Shown here piece by piece: positions 18,519-29,100 of a stretch of 64,000 bases of DNA; position 1 is the stretch's first letter, and each line of letters begins with the position of its first letter. A model generated the notes under the pieces. The model had not been told where the DNA came from. It searched no databases and was given only the letters and a program-made list of their open reading frames with translations. The DNA comes from Pseudomonas sp. S09G 359 (GTDB lineage Bacteria > Pseudomonadota > Gammaproteobacteria > Pseudomonadales > Pseudomonadaceae). The DNA is taken from assembly GCF_002843605.1 (NCBI RefSeq), contig NZ_CP025263.1, forward strand, positions 1,804,501 to 1,868,500, read 5' to 3'. Both the position numbers and the translations under genes were made by a program.

Positions 18519-19486
18519 GCCTGTTGCAAATCAAGGACCTTGAAGTGCGCTTCGCGGCGTCCGGCAGCGGCCTGTTTGGCTTGAACAAACAGTGGGTGAG
18601 GGCGGTGAACGGCGTGTCGCTGAACCTGGCCGCCGGTGAAACCCTGGGCCTGGTCGGTGAGTCCGGCAGTGGTAAAAGCACCCTGGGCCGGGCGATTTTG
18701 CACCTCAACCCGATCAGCGCCGGGCAGGTGTTGTTTGACGGTATCGACATGGCCCACGGCAGCGCCATCGACATCGCCCGCCTGCGGCATGAAACCGCGA
18801 TGATCTTCCAGGACCCTTACGCAGCACTGAACCCGCGCCACACCATCGGCGAAACCATCGCCGAAGTGCTAAGGGTGCAGCGCAAAGTCAGCCCGCAGCA
18901 AATCCCGGCGCGCGTGGTTGAGCTGCTCGACCTGGTAGGCCTGCGCCCCGAGCTGGCCGGGCGTAAACCCGGCTCCCTCAGCGGCGGCCAATGCCAGCGC
19001 GTGGGGATCGCTCGGGCATTGGCGGTGGAGCCGCGCCTGATCATCGCCGATGAATGCGTGGCGGCGCTGGATGTGTCGATCCAGGGCCAGATCATCAACC
19101 TGTTGCTGGAACTGCAACAGCGCATGAACCTGGCGATCCTGTTTATCGCCCATGACCTGGCCATCGTGCGCCGCCTGTGCGATCGCGTGGCGGTGATGTA
19201 CCTGGGCAAGATCGTCGAAGAAGGCCCGGTGGAAGCGGTGTTTAGCGCGCCACGCCATCCGTACACGGCGGCGTTGATCCAGGCGATTCCCGAGATTGAT
19301 CCGCATCGGCCGTTGCCTACTGAGCCTTTGCCGGGTGAGCCACCGAGCCCACTGAATTTGCCTACAGGCTGTGCCTTTCACCCGCGTTGCCGGCATGCCC
19401 GGGCCATGTGTTCCGTGGTGTTGCCGCCGACCCATTTCCTGCACGAGCATCGATACAGTTGCGTGCTTGAAGAACCTTTGCTTTAA
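18515..19486 (+). CDS. ABC importer ATPase, DppF/OppF type
   Basis: A 323-residue ATPase with Walker A GESGSGKS, signature LSGGQCQRVGIARAL, Walker B LIIADECVAALD and C-terminal motif TGCAFHPRCRHARAMC. The Walker B region reads DECVAALD, where the family usually has DEPVSALD; the catalytic Glu is kept. It heterodimerises with the DppD-type subunit and starts inside its stop codon (ATGA). Confidence 0.9.
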   Translation: MSLLQIKDLEVRFAASGSGLFGLNKQWVRAVNGVSLNLAAGETLGLVGESGSGKSTLGRAILHLNPISAGQVLFDGIDMAHGSAIDIARLRHETAMIFQDPYAALNPRHTIGETIAEVLRVQRKVSPQQIPARVVELLDLVGLRPELAGRKPGSLSGGQCQRVGIARALAVEPRLIIADECVAALDVSIQGQIINLLLELQQRMNLAILFIAHDLAIVRRLCDRVAVMYLGKIVEEGPVEAVFSAPRHPYTAALIQAIPEIDPHRPLPTEPLPGEPPSPLNLPTGCAFHPRCRHARAMCSVVLPPTHFLHEHRYSCVLEEPLL

Positions 19487-19518
19487 CCCTCTGCCATTCA
19501 TTAACAAGGAGTTGTGAT

Positions 19519-21033
19519 ATGCAATCGCGCCACTTGAAGTTGCTTGCCGCCGCTACGTTAACCGCTTGGTCGCTGACCGCCGGCTTCGCCCAGGCCGCCG
19601 GCGTCCTGACCATCGGCTGCCGTGAAGACAGCACCACGTTCGACCCGATCAAAAGCGCGCAAAACCGCGACACCTGGGTGTTCGCCAACGTCTACGACAC
19701 CCTGGTACGCGTGGACAACCTGGGCACCAAGATGGAGCCGGGCCTGGCTGAAAGCTGGGAGATCTCCAAGGACGGCCTGACTTACACTTTCAAGCTGCGT
19801 GATGCGAAATTCTCCGATGGCTCGGCGATCACCGCCGCCGACGCGGCGTTCAGCCTGTTGCGCATCCGCGACAACAAAGCCTCGCTGTGGGCCGACCCCT
19901 TCAACCTGATCAACACCGCCAAGGCCGCCGACCCGAAAACCCTGGTGGTCACGCTCAAGACTCCAGCCGTAGCTTTCCTCTCGCAACTGGCGTCGCCGAC
20001 GGTGTCGATCCTGTCGGAAAAAGCCATGACCAAAATGGGCGAAGACGCTTACTCGGAAAACCCGGTGACGTCCGGCGCGTTTACCGTGGACGAATGGCGC
20101 AAGGGCGATCGGGTAATCCTGAAAAAGAACCCGAATTTCTGGCAGGCCAACAAGGTCAGCCTGGATGGCGTGGAGTGGGTGTCGGTGACCGACGACAACA
20201 CACGCATGCGCATGGTGCAGAACAACGAACTGGACACGGCGATCTTCGTACCGTTCTCGCGGGTTGAAGAGCTGAAGAAAGACAAGAACGTGGTGATCCA
20301 CTCCGACCCGTCCACCCGTGAAGATCACCTGCTGATCAACCACGAACACGGCCTGCTGGCCAAGCCGGAAGTGCGCCAGGCGCTGGACATGGCGATCGAC
20401 AAGCAATCGCTGGTCAAAACCGCCACGTACGGTCAGGGCACCGTGGCCTATTCCTACATCCCGAAGGGCTCGCTGTACCACTACGCCAACAACCTGCAAC
20501 GCCCGTATGACCCTACCGAGGCCAAGAAGCTGCTGGCCGCTGCCGGTGCCAAGGACTTGAAGCTCAACTACGTGGTCAACGCCGGCAACGAAGCCGACGA
20601 GCAGATTGCGGTGATCATCAAGGACCAGTTGGCCAAGGTCGGCGTAACGGCCAACCTGCAGAAAGTCGACCCGACCCAAAGCTGGCAGATGCTGGTGGAC
20701 GGTGAGTACGATATTTCGGTGATGTACTGGACCAACGACATCCTCGACCCGGACCAGAAAACCACCTTCGTGTTGGGCCACGACACCAACCAGAACTACA
20801 TGACCCGCTACAAGAACGACAAGGTCAAGGATCTGGTGGCGGCGGCGCGCATCGAGGCCGACCCGGTCAAGCGTGAGCAGATGTATGTGGAATTGCAGAA
20901 ACTGGCGAAACAGGATGTGAACTGGATTGATCTGTACTACAGCCCGTACATCAATATCTCACGCAAGAATGTGAGCAACTTCCTGCAGAACCCGTTGGGG
21001 CGCTTCACCCTTGAAGAAGTCGTGAAAAACTAA
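19519..21033 (+). CDS. Periplasmic solute-binding protein, SBP family 5 (peptide/opine/nickel)
   Basis: A 504-residue binding protein with a Sec signal peptide (about residues 1-27, ending GFAQAAG) and family features FDPIKSAQNRDTWVFANVYDTLVR, split here by function into the entry strand and hinge, plus YTFKLRDAKFSDG. It captures the substrate for the importer encoded upstream. A strong AAGGAG is 8 bases before ATG 19519. The 32-base gap after the ATPase allows extra expression. The substrate may be a short peptide or a plant-derived ethanolamine-type amide, as proposed for the PipR system; this is inference from context. Confidence 0.88.
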   Translation: MQSRHLKLLAAATLTAWSLTAGFAQAAGVLTIGCREDSTTFDPIKSAQNRDTWVFANVYDTLVRVDNLGTKMEPGLAESWEISKDGLTYTFKLRDAKFSDGSAITAADAAFSLLRIRDNKASLWADPFNLINTAKAADPKTLVVTLKTPAVAFLSQLASPTVSILSEKAMTKMGEDAYSENPVTSGAFTVDEWRKGDRVILKKNPNFWQANKVSLDGVEWVSVTDDNTRMRMVQNNELDTAIFVPFSRVEELKKDKNVVIHSDPSTREDHLLINHEHGLLAKPEVRQALDMAIDKQSLVKTATYGQGTVAYSYIPKGSLYHYANNLQRPYDPTEAKKLLAAAGAKDLKLNYVVNAGNEADEQIAVIIKDQLAKVGVTANLQKVDPTQSWQMLVDGEYDISVMYWTNDILDPDQKTTFVLGHDTNQNYMTRYKNDKVKDLVAAARIEADPVKREQMYVELQKLAKQDVNWIDLYYSPYINISRKNVSNFLQNPLGRFTLEEVVKN

Positions 21034-21056
21034 AATCCAGAGAACACTGCAATACA

Positions 21057-21166
21057 AAATGTGGGAGGGGGCTTGCCCCCGATGGCAGAGTGTCAGTCAC
21101 TTAATAAGCAACTGAACCACAGCTATCGGGGGCAAGTCGAATCGTCGCACCGCCCCTCCCACATTT
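21057..21166. repeat. Long palindromic repeat with the 16-nt insert in the right arm
   Basis: Arms AAATGTGGGAGGGG and CCCCTCCCACATTT with inner CTTGCCCCCGATGGC and AGCTATCGGGGGCAAG. Here the insert CGGTGCGACGATTCGA is in the right arm (reverse strand, 21137-21152), the mirror of the copy at 5712-5820. It lies between the convergent binding-protein and yciK genes. Confidence 0.85.
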
Positions 21167-21186
21167 GATCTCTATTGTTTCAGGGA

Positions 21187-21927
21187 TTACTGCGCATCAA
21201 ACGCCTGCCCATTGATGCCGCTACTGTCCGGCCCCATCAGGTACAGGTACACCGGCATGATTTCTTCCGGGGTCGGGTTATCCGTCGGGTTCTCCCCCGG
21301 ATACGCCTGGGCGCGCATGCTGGTGCGCGTAGCGCCTGGGTTGATGCTGTTGGCGCGAACCGGCGCAACCGTGTCCAGTTCGTCGGCCAGGGTTTGCATC
21401 AAACCTTCGGTGGCAAACTTCGACACCCCGTAAGCCCCCCAATACGCCCGACCCTTGCGCCCGACGCTGCTGGAGGTAAACACCACCGACGCGTCCTGGG
21501 ACAATTTCAGCAGCGGCAGCAGCGTGGCTGTCAGCATGAACATCGCGTTGACGTTCACGTGCATCACCCGCATGAAATTCTCGCCGGACAACTGTTCGAT
21601 CGGCGTGCGTGGGCCGATGATCGAGGCGTTGTGCAGCAGCCCGTCAAGGTGGCCGAATTCCTTTTCGATCATTGCGGCCAGCTCATCGTATTGATGGGGC
21701 AGGGCGGTCTCCAGGTTGAAGGGGATCACCACTGGCTGGGCGTGGCCGGCCGCTTCGATTTCGTCGTAGACCTGGGCCAGGTTGGCTTCGGTCTTGCCCA
21801 GCAACAGCACGGTGGCGCCATGGGCGGCATAGGTCTTTGCCGCCGCCGCGCCAATCCCGCGACCGGCGCCGGTCACCAGGATGACCCGGCCTTTGAGCAG
21901 TTCTGGACGTGCGGAGTAATCAAACAT
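21187..21927 (-). CDS. yciK: YciK family short-chain dehydrogenase
   Basis: A 246-residue SDR with the NAD(P) motif TGAGRGIG, the NAG-like site HNASIIG, the catalytic serine in TSSSVG and YGVSK as the YxxxK pair. It matches E. coli YciK along its length (QVNVNATFMLT / HVNVNAMFMLT region, GAYGVSKFATEGLMQ). Its substrate is not established. It lies upstream of mupP-ubiG as in P. aeruginosa. ATG 21927 is preferred over ATG 21933 because GAGG sits at the right distance only from the former. Confidence 0.85.
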   Translation of the reverse strand: MFDYSARPELLKGRVILVTGAGRGIGAAAAKTYAAHGATVLLLGKTEANLAQVYDEIEAAGHAQPVVIPFNLETALPHQYDELAAMIEKEFGHLDGLLHNASIIGPRTPIEQLSGENFMRVMHVNVNAMFMLTATLLPLLKLSQDASVVFTSSSVGRKGRAYWGAYGVSKFATEGLMQTLADELDTVAPVRANSINPGATRTSMRAQAYPGENPTDNPTPEEIMPVYLYLMGPDSSGINGQAFDAQ

Positions 21928-21976
21928 AAACATCCTCGACAGAATTCAGTAGGTGACCAGCACTCAGGCATTGCAC

Positions 21977-22083
21977 AGATCTAAATGTGGGAGGGGGCTT
22001 GCCCCCGATGGCAGTGGATCAGTTAGCAGATACAGTGACTGACACTCAGCCATCGGGGGCAAGCCCCCTCCCACATTAGATCT
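21977..22083. repeat. Long palindromic repeat without insert, flanked by AGATCT
   Basis: A nearly perfect inverted repeat: AGATCTAAATGTGGGAGGGG opens it and CCCCTCCCACATTAGATCT closes it, with inner GGCTTGCCCCCGATGGC and its complement. It lacks the 16-nt insert. It separates yciK from mupP on the same strand, so it could reduce read-through between them. Confidence 0.85.
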
Positions 22084-22119
22084 TCAACAGTCAGTAAGAT
22101 CAGTAAGCTCTTCGAGCAA

Positions 22120-22791
22120 TCAGCAACTGCACAACGCGTTATCCAGCACCTTGCGCAACTCCAGCGGGTGGTCCACCACCACATCCGCACCCCAGTGGCG
22201 TGGGTTGTCATCCGGGTGGATGTAGCCGTAGGTGACCGCCGCCGTGCGGGTGCCGGCGTCGCGGCCGGACTCGATATCGCGCAGGTCATCGCCCACGAAC
22301 AACACGCTGGCCGGGTCCAGGCCGAGCATCTTGCACGCCAGGATCATCGGCTCCGGGTCCGGTTTGCTGTTTTTTACGTGATCAGGGCAGATCAGCAGCG
22401 CCGAGCGCTCGGCCAGGCCCAGCTGCTGCATGATCGGCTCGGCAAAGCGCAGCGGCTTGTTGGTGACCACGCCCCACACCAACTTGGCTTTCTCGATGTC
22501 TTCCAGCAGCTCGGCCATGCCGTCGAATAGTTTGCTGTGGACCGCGCAGTCCTTGAGGTAGCGCTCGAGAAACTCCTGGCGCAGCTCCTCAAAGCCTGGC
22601 GACTCCGGGTCCATCGAAAAGGTCACGGCGACCATCGCCCGCGCACCGCCGGAGATTTCATCGCGGATGTGCTGGGGGTTGATCGGCGCCAGGCCACGGT
22701 CGGCGCGCATGGCCTGGCAAATGGCGATAAAGTCCGGCGCGGTGTCCAGCAGGGTACCGTCCATATCGAAGAGAACCGCTCGCAACTTCAC
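22120..22791 (-). CDS. mupP: N-acetylmuramic acid 6-phosphate phosphatase MupP
   Basis: A 223-residue HAD hydrolase with the nucleophile motif [13 protein letters not shown], the threonine motif in VVTNKP and the metal motif [14 protein letters not shown]. Such proteins are often called phosphoglycolate phosphatase. In Pseudomonas the copy next to ubiG is MupP, which dephosphorylates MurNAc 6-phosphate in the peptidoglycan recycling route that bypasses fosfomycin-sensitive MurA. The location here supports MupP over Gph. The start is GTG at 22791, 5 bases after the ubiG stop, so the two are coupled. Confidence 0.85.
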   Translation of the reverse strand: MKLRAVLFDMDGTLLDTAPDFIAICQAMRADRGLAPINPQHIRDEISGGARAMVAVTFSMDPESPGFEELRQEFLERYLKDCAVHSKLFDGMAELLEDIEKAKLVWGVVTNKPLRFAEPIMQQLGLAERSALLICPDHVKNSKPDPEPMILACKMLGLDPASVLFVGDDLRDIESGRDAGTRTAAVTYGYIHPDDNPRHWGADVVVDHPLELRKVLDNALCSC

Positions 22792-22795
22792 AGGC

Positions 22796-23494
22796 TCACT
22801 CCTCGCGCAGGGTCTGGATCATGTAGTTGACGTCAACGTCGTTGGCCAGCTTGTAGTGCTTGGTCAGCGGGTTGTAGGTCAGGCCGATGATGTCTTTTAC
22901 GCTGAGACCGGCCTGGCGGCTCCAGGCACCCAGCTCGGACGGGCGGATGAATTTCTTGAAGTCATGGGTGCCGCGCGGCAGCAACTTCATGATGTATTCG
23001 GCGCCGATGATCGCGAACAGGTAGGCCTTGGGGTTGCGGTTGATGGTGGAGAAGAACACCTGGCCGCCCGGCTTGACCATACGGAAGCAGGCGCGGATCA
23101 CCGAAGACGGGTCCGGCACGTGTTCGAGCATCTCCAGGCAGGTCACCACGTCGAACTGTTCTGGCATCTCTTCGGCCAGGTCCTCGGCGGTGATCTGGCG
23201 GTATTCCACGTTCACGCCCGACTCCAGCTGGTGCAGTTGGGCCACGGCCAGCGGTGCTTCGCCCATGTCGATACCCATCACGGTGGCGCCGCGCTGGGCC
23301 ATCGCTTCGCTGAGGATGCCGCCGCCGCAACCGACGTCCAGCACCTTCTTGCCGGCCAGGTTGACGCGTTCGTCAATCCAGTTGACCCGCAGGGGGTTGA
23401 TGTCATGCAGGGGCTTGAATTCGCTCTCGCGGTCCCACCAGCGGTGAGCCAGGGCTTCGAATTTGGCGATTTCGGCGTGGTCGACGTTGCTCAT
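22796..23494 (-). CDS. ubiG: Ubiquinone biosynthesis O-methyltransferase UbiG
   Basis: A 232-residue SAM methyltransferase. Motif I is [16 protein letters not shown], followed by GIDMGEAPL and the UbiG segment [17 protein letters not shown]. UbiG performs both O-methylations in ubiquinone synthesis at the inner membrane. ATG 23494 starts the typical [20 protein letters not shown]. The gene lies upstream of mupP in one transcript. Confidence 0.95.
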   Translation of the reverse strand: MSNVDHAEIAKFEALAHRWWDRESEFKPLHDINPLRVNWIDERVNLAGKKVLDVGCGGGILSEAMAQRGATVMGIDMGEAPLAVAQLHQLESGVNVEYRQITAEDLAEEMPEQFDVVTCLEMLEHVPDPSSVIRACFRMVKPGGQVFFSTINRNPKAYLFAIIGAEYIMKLLPRGTHDFKKFIRPSELGAWSRQAGLSVKDIIGLTYNPLTKHYKLANDVDVNYMIQTLREE

Positions 23495-23558
23495 GGTGAA
23501 TCCTCTAAACCTGATAAATCGGTGTGTCGGTGCTGAACCCGCAGGTTCAACAGCGTCG

Positions 23559-24890
23559 TTATTCGTTGTGCCCGCTGATGCGTTGGCCCCAGGCAATGGC
23601 GGTGGCGGTCAACTGTTGCTCATCCATGCGGGTCAATTGCCGGTCGTCGAGCAACTGCTTGCCGGCGACCCAAAGGTGTTTCACGCAATCGCGCCCGGTG
23701 GCATATATAAGTTGTGAGACCGGATCGTAGATCGGTTGTTGCGCCAGCCCGGAAAGATCGAAGGCCACTATATCCGCGGCCTTGCCGACTTCCAGCGAGC
23801 CAATCTCGCTGTCCAGGCCCATGGCACGGGCACCGTTGAGCGTGGCCATGCGCAGGGCGCGGTGGGCATCCAGGGCCGTGGCCGAACCGGCGACGGCCTT
23901 GGCCAGCATCGCTGCGGTGCGGGTCTCGCCCAGCAGGTCGAGGTCATTATTGCTGGCGGCGCCGTCGGTGCCGATGGCCACATTGACCCCAGCCTGCCAC
24001 AAGCGCTCCACCGGGCAGAAGCCACTGGCCAGTTTCAGGTTGGACTCCGGGCAATGGATGATGCTGGTGTTGCTTTCTACCAGCAAAGCCAGGTCATCCT
24101 CGCTGATTTGGGTCATATGAACGGCCTGGAAGCGCGGGCCCAGCAGCCCGAGGCGGCCGAGTCGCGCCAATGGCCGCTCGCCGGTCTGCTCGACAGCCTG
24201 TTGTACCTCAAAGGCGGTTTCGTGCACATGCATATGGATCGCGGCGTCCAGCTCTTCGGCGATTACGCGGATCTTTTCCAGGTTGGCATCGCACACGGTG
24301 TAGGGCGCGTGGGGGCCAAAGGTGATCTTGATGCGTGGGTGGTGCTTGAGGTCGCCGAACAGCTCGATGCCCTGGCGGATCGCCTCGTCGGCGTTGCTGG
24401 CGCCGGGAATTGGGAAGTCGAGGATCGGAATCGCGATCTGCGCGCGCATGCCACTGTTGTGCACGCAATCGCTGGCGACCTTGGGGTAGAAGTACATGTC
24501 CGAGAAGCAGGTGATGCCGCCCTTGAGCTGTTCGGCGATGGCCAGGTCGGTGCCATCACGCACGAACGCCTCATCGACCCACTTGGCCTCGGCGGGCCAG
24601 ATGTGTTTTTCGAGCCAGGTCATCAGCGGCAGGTCGTCGGCCAGGCCGCGAAACAGGCTCATCGCCGCGTGCCCGTGCGCGTTGATCAGGCCGGGGCTGA
24701 GCAGCATGCCCGGCAGTTCGCGGACTTCGCTGGCGGCCAGCTTCAGCGCGGCGGCCCGTGGGCCGATAAACGCAATGCGCCCATCGCGGATGCCCAGGGC
24801 GTGTTCCTTGAGTACCACGCCGGCGGGTTCGACAGGTACCAGCCAGGTCGGCAGTAGCAGCAAGTCGAGCGGGGCGGCAGTGGAGGTCAT
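23559..24890 (-). CDS. 5'-methylthioadenosine/S-adenosylhomocysteine deaminase-type amidohydrolase
   Basis: A 443-residue TRZ/ATZ family amidohydrolase. Metal ligands are visible in [22 protein letters not shown] and [12 protein letters not shown]. In P. aeruginosa the gene at this place encodes a methylthioadenosine deaminase that turns MTA into methylthioinosine as the first step of salvage. The divergent mtnA gene catalyses a later step of the same route, which supports the call over other deaminases of the family. The genes share a 109-base promoter region. Confidence 0.85.
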   Translation of the reverse strand: MTSTAAPLDLLLLPTWLVPVEPAGVVLKEHALGIRDGRIAFIGPRAAALKLAASEVRELPGMLLSPGLINAHGHAAMSLFRGLADDLPLMTWLEKHIWPAEAKWVDEAFVRDGTDLAIAEQLKGGITCFSDMYFYPKVASDCVHNSGMRAQIAIPILDFPIPGASNADEAIRQGIELFGDLKHHPRIKITFGPHAPYTVCDANLEKIRVIAEELDAAIHMHVHETAFEVQQAVEQTGERPLARLGRLGLLGPRFQAVHMTQISEDDLALLVESNTSIIHCPESNLKLASGFCPVERLWQAGVNVAIGTDGAASNNDLDLLGETRTAAMLAKAVAGSATALDAHRALRMATLNGARAMGLDSEIGSLEVGKAADIVAFDLSGLAQQPIYDPVSQLIYATGRDCVKHLWVAGKQLLDDRQLTRMDEQQLTATAIAWGQRISGHNE

Positions 24891-24960
24891 CGCGGGCTTC
24901 TTCCTGGGCAGCTATAAAAGAAGGGCGAAGTATACCCGAGCGTCCGGGCTGGCGGATCGC

Positions 24961-24966
24961 TATAAT
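24961..24966 (+). promoter_or_regulatory. Likely -10 box of the mtnA promoter
   Basis: A perfect TATAAT lies 33 bases before the mtnA start, at the right distance for a short leader. No good -35 hexamer is seen 17 bases upstream. On the other strand TATACT at 24929-24934 could serve the divergent deaminase gene. Confidence 0.5.
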
Positions 24967-24999
24967 CGGCGGCTTTTGTTGATGAGTACGGGGTGAGGG

Positions 25000-26070
25000 A
25001 TGCGCGATCGACTGTTGGCAGCGGAGAAAGTGAAGGCCATCGATTGGCGTGATGGCGCACTGCACCTGCTCGATCAGCGCGCGCTGCCGTCCCGGGAAAG
25101 CTGGGTGGCGTGTTCCACGGTCGCCGAGGTGGCCGCGGCCATTCGCGCGATGGTGGTGCGCGGCGCGGCGGCCATTGGTATCAGCGCCGCCTATGGCCTG
25201 GTACTGGCTGCCCGTGAGCGCATCGCGCAGGGCGATGAGTGGCAGGCGGCGTGGGAAGAAGACTACGCGCTGCTGGCCGATACCCGACCGACTGCGTCCA
25301 ACCTGTTCTGGGCCCTGAAGCGCATGCGCGACCGCCTGGACCGCGTCAAGACGCATGCCGACCCGCTGGCGGTGCTGGAAGCCGAAGCGATCGCGATCCA
25401 TGAAAGTGACCGCGAAGCCAATCTCGTCATGGCCCAGCTCGGCGTTGAGCGCATTCGCAAGCACCAGGGCAATGCCCAGGCGATTCTGACCCACGGCAAC
25501 GCCGGTGCCCTGGCCACGGGCGGTGTCGGCACGGCCCTCGGGGTGATTCGCGCGGCCTTTCTCGAGGGCTTGGTCGAACAGGTCTACGTCAACGAAACCC
25601 GCCCGTGGCTGCAAGGTTCGCGGTTGACCGCCTGGGAGCTGGCGGGCGAGGGCACCCCGGTGACGGTGAATGCCGACTCGGCGGGCGCGCATATCCTCAA
25701 GACCAAGGGCGTGACCTGGGTGATCGTCGGCGCCGATTGCATTGCCGCCAATGGTGATGTGATCAGCAAGATCGGCACTTACCAGCTGGCGGTATGCGCC
25801 ATGCACCATGGCGTGCGTTTTATGGTGGTGGCGCCGAGTTCGACCCTGGACCTGATGATGGCCACTGGCGAGGACGTTGCCCTGGAAGAGCGCGATGCCG
25901 ATGAGTTGTTGGAGGCTAATGGTCAACGGCTGGCGGTGCAGGCGTTCAATCCAGTATTTGACGTGACCCCAGCGGATTTGATCGACGTGATCGTCACCGA
26001 AAAAGGCGTCGTCGAGCGGCCGGACGCCGCCAAGCTGGCCAAGCTGATGTGCCGTAAACGCCTGCATTAA
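25000..26070 (+). CDS. mtnA: S-methyl-5-thioribose-1-phosphate isomerase MtnA
   Basis: A 356-residue isomerase of the eIF2B-like fold. Typical segments are [49 protein letters not shown] and the catalytic region [21 protein letters not shown]. It interconverts methylthioribose 1-phosphate and methylthioribulose 1-phosphate in methionine salvage. ATG 25000 has the strong GGGTGAGGG upstream. In P. aeruginosa gyrA follows directly; here a large accessory gene lies between. Confidence 0.95.
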   Translation: MRDRLLAAEKVKAIDWRDGALHLLDQRALPSRESWVACSTVAEVAAAIRAMVVRGAAAIGISAAYGLVLAARERIAQGDEWQAAWEEDYALLADTRPTASNLFWALKRMRDRLDRVKTHADPLAVLEAEAIAIHESDREANLVMAQLGVERIRKHQGNAQAILTHGNAGALATGGVGTALGVIRAAFLEGLVEQVYVNETRPWLQGSRLTAWELAGEGTPVTVNADSAGAHILKTKGVTWVIVGADCIAANGDVISKIGTYQLAVCAMHHGVRFMVVAPSSTLDLMMATGEDVALEERDADELLEANGQRLAVQAFNPVFDVTPADLIDVIVTEKGVVERPDAAKLAKLMCRKRLH

Positions 26071-26155
26071 GTAACGCGGGCGGCAGATGTCTACTGCCCA
26101 TCGCGGCGGTGTGCCTTGCAGAGTAGGCCTTTGAGCACTCTCAGGGCATTCACCC

Positions 26156-29100
26156 ATGGTTACAACCGCTTCATCCTCCCTCGCCCCAGGCGCCGACGAA
26201 ATGCGTGGCGTGCTCCCGGAGCCCAGTCGGGCCTGGCATCTGGAGCAGTTGCAGCACGCCGTTGTTTTCAGGCAGCGCCTGCTCCGCCATCAGCCGTCCC
26301 TGGCGAGTGTCAGCCAAGGGTTGTTTCGGCTTTCGATCAATGCTGCATTCAGCGGTCAAGGGATTGACCCAGAAAAGGTTTTTCTTCTTGAAGGGCGTCC
26401 GCAAGGTGCATCACCGCGCTCCATGATGCAGGTGATGCAAGAGGCGCTCGTGTCGGGGCGCGTGCCACAGGCCGCTGAAATCGTCGGGTTTTGCGCGGTT
26501 GAGGATGGCGATGGGCGCCGTACGACGCTTACCGGCATTGATTCGACAGTCTTCGCTGAGGTCGCCACCGAGCACCTGCGTGGGCTGTTTGAGCACTACA
26601 CACTCAAGTTGCGCCACTTTTGGTGCAGCCCTGTCCGTCAAGCGGGTGACATTGCCATGCGTGATGCCTTGCTTCGTTACTGGCGAAGCGAGCTTGAGGC
26701 GGAGGCTGCGCTGCGACGCGCCGATAACCTTGCGGATCCGACGCAAGGGATCAGCGTCGAGGGCTTGTCGCTGATGCAAGGGCTGGCGCGCCACGAGGTG
26801 CATGCAGCGAGACGGGTAGAGGTTGTGACGTACAGCGTGGCCATTCGCGGTGCAGCGCACGATATCGACCTTGGCGCGAGCATGGTTCTTGCGCCGCCAG
26901 GTGGTTTGTTCCGCAGCAAGCCAGTGCTGTTGTCCACCCCGCAACGGGGCCTGGAGGCGTTTGCCTCCGGGGCGGCGCTGCTCAACGAGCTGAATTTGCG
27001 CCAGGTCACACCCGATGCTCGTGATGAGCTGCTACTGAATGTCTGCGTGTGTGACCGTGCACGGGCGCTCGATGTGCTCGTCAGCGGGCGCGGCAGTTGG
27101 GCGATCGTCGAACGTTCCTCCGACCGTGAGGGTTCGCTATTGGGGCCGTTTCTGGATGCGCAGCTGGCTCAGCAGCAGGCCAACCTCCGCGCCGCTTTTG
27201 TGCCTCCCAGGCCTGGCCTGCAGGCGCGGGTCGCAGCAGCGCTGGCGCTTACAGGCGGTATGCCGGGAGATCTGGCGCGTAGGCCGCTGAGGCCCGATAC
27301 CTTGCCGGTTGTGCCGTCTGCCGACCTCGCGGTGGGCGATCAGCAGCACAATCTGATGCGCCAGCTCGACGCACTCAACGCCCTGACGGGCAGGGTGCTC
27401 GAGGGATCACCTGGGTTTGATCGGTTTTTCCAGGCGCAGTTGAGGGCGATGTTTCCAGCCATGGGCGAGCCGATCAGCCCGCTGCAAATTTATCTCAGCC
27501 GTTATCGTCTCGATGAGCAGGGGCAAAAGCACCTGCTGTCCTGTCAGACATTGAAGTCGGCGCTTGCGCGGTCATTGGCAATCACTGGGGTCGAAGGCCC
27601 TGGGGCGGACGGCCAGGCGCAGGCGTTCTATACAGAGCCCGATACGCTGGATGACGCTTATCGGCTGCAACCGGTCGGCACACTGAGCAGCTTGGCGGCG
27701 GCACTGAAAACGGCATACCCGACGCTGTTGCGTGAGTTTTGGCACAGCTTTCAGGGGGGCCGTGGCTCCCGACAGGACCTGCTGGTGAGCCTGCGCAAAC
27801 AGCTGTTAGCCACTGAAGCGGCCTTGCGCACGGTAGATGGCACTTTAACAGTGGTTAGTCGGGCGCTGATTGACGACGTGCTGAAATACCCGGCGCATAG
27901 CGCCCGCATGCTGGCGTTTCCACAGGCGCCGCGCCCGCAGGTTTTTGCCGTATGCCTGGCTGACGGTTCGCGATTCGCCGGGGTCTTTGCCCTCAGTGCC
28001 GACAGTGCGGAGCCTGCGGGCGGGGCGCTGGTTTTCTGGAGCCCGAGCGAGGGTTTCGAGGCGTTTTCCGACCTGGCTGCGCTGCGTGAGGCGCTCTGTC
28101 GGCGTCTGAATGAGGGAGGGGATGCGGGCGTGTTACTGGCGAGCAGTTTGCCTTTGGCGATGCGTGAACAGAAAACCGGAAGCTGGGACGACCCCCTGGC
28201 TTTTACCCTGGCGGCGGTCACGGATGATTGTGTGGCTGATGCCGTTGGGGCCCTGATCAGCCGGCAGCAGCAGGATCTAGCGTCAGTGCTGCGCAGTGAC
28301 ACCGCGCTGGAGATCGGCCGGGTGGGGTTGATTGTCGACCTTGTACCCCAATTGGATGTCGCCACGCTGTTTGTCGCCCGCAACCGTTACCTGGAAGAGG
28401 CGTTGGTGCCCGCGTGGCAAAAAGCGTTGGGTGCGCAAGATCGGCAACATTTGCTGAACCTGGAAACGGTTGCCAGGGAAAGCAATCGGGCGCTGGCGAC
28501 CTTGCTTCAGGCGATTCCCAGCTTGTCCGGTTATGCCAAGGAAAAGCTGCGACTCAAGCTGCAGGCCTTTCTGGAGACCCACGGTTTACCCGGTACCGCT
28601 GCGGGCCTGATCGATCCGGACAGCGTAATGGTGGTCAGATCGGAGTCAGTCAGGGTTAATTACGTGCCCGGTCCAGGCATCACGCGCCCCATTGAGCGGG
28701 TGTCGGTGGAGCGCATGAGCCTCACCGACCTGGCGTTGAAGAACCTGAACCCATGGGAAAAGAGCCTGTCGTGGAGTTCAAGCGAAAGCATGGGCGCCGT
28801 TCTCACCTACGCCGACGGCGCAACCGTGTTCAACCGTGCCGGCGAGGCGCTCAGCCTTACCAAGGAGGTGCTTGAGGACTGGGTGAAGGGCATCAACGTG
28901 GGTCATCACTACCGGGAAGATATTCTCAAGCAAGCGTTTGCCCCGCCGACGGCATCAGAGCAGGCCCGTAGCATGGCGCAGGCGTGGATGGCGGCACAGG
29001 CGTCCACCCTGGCCTACGAGGCGGCGCTGGCCAGCTTGAGCCAGATTGCCTACAGCACTGCGCTTTCTGAAGACCCCGGCAAAAAACGCGGCGCACAGTG

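Noticed and set aside
5712..22083. Could the repeated GTGGGAGGGG elements be a CRISPR array?
   Set aside because: The copies are dispersed, palindromic and intergenic, with no regular spacers and no cas genes.
22120..22791. Annotation as phosphoglycolate phosphatase Gph
   Set aside because: The HAD motifs fit both, but the place between yciK and ubiG is that of MupP in Pseudomonas, so MupP is the better call.
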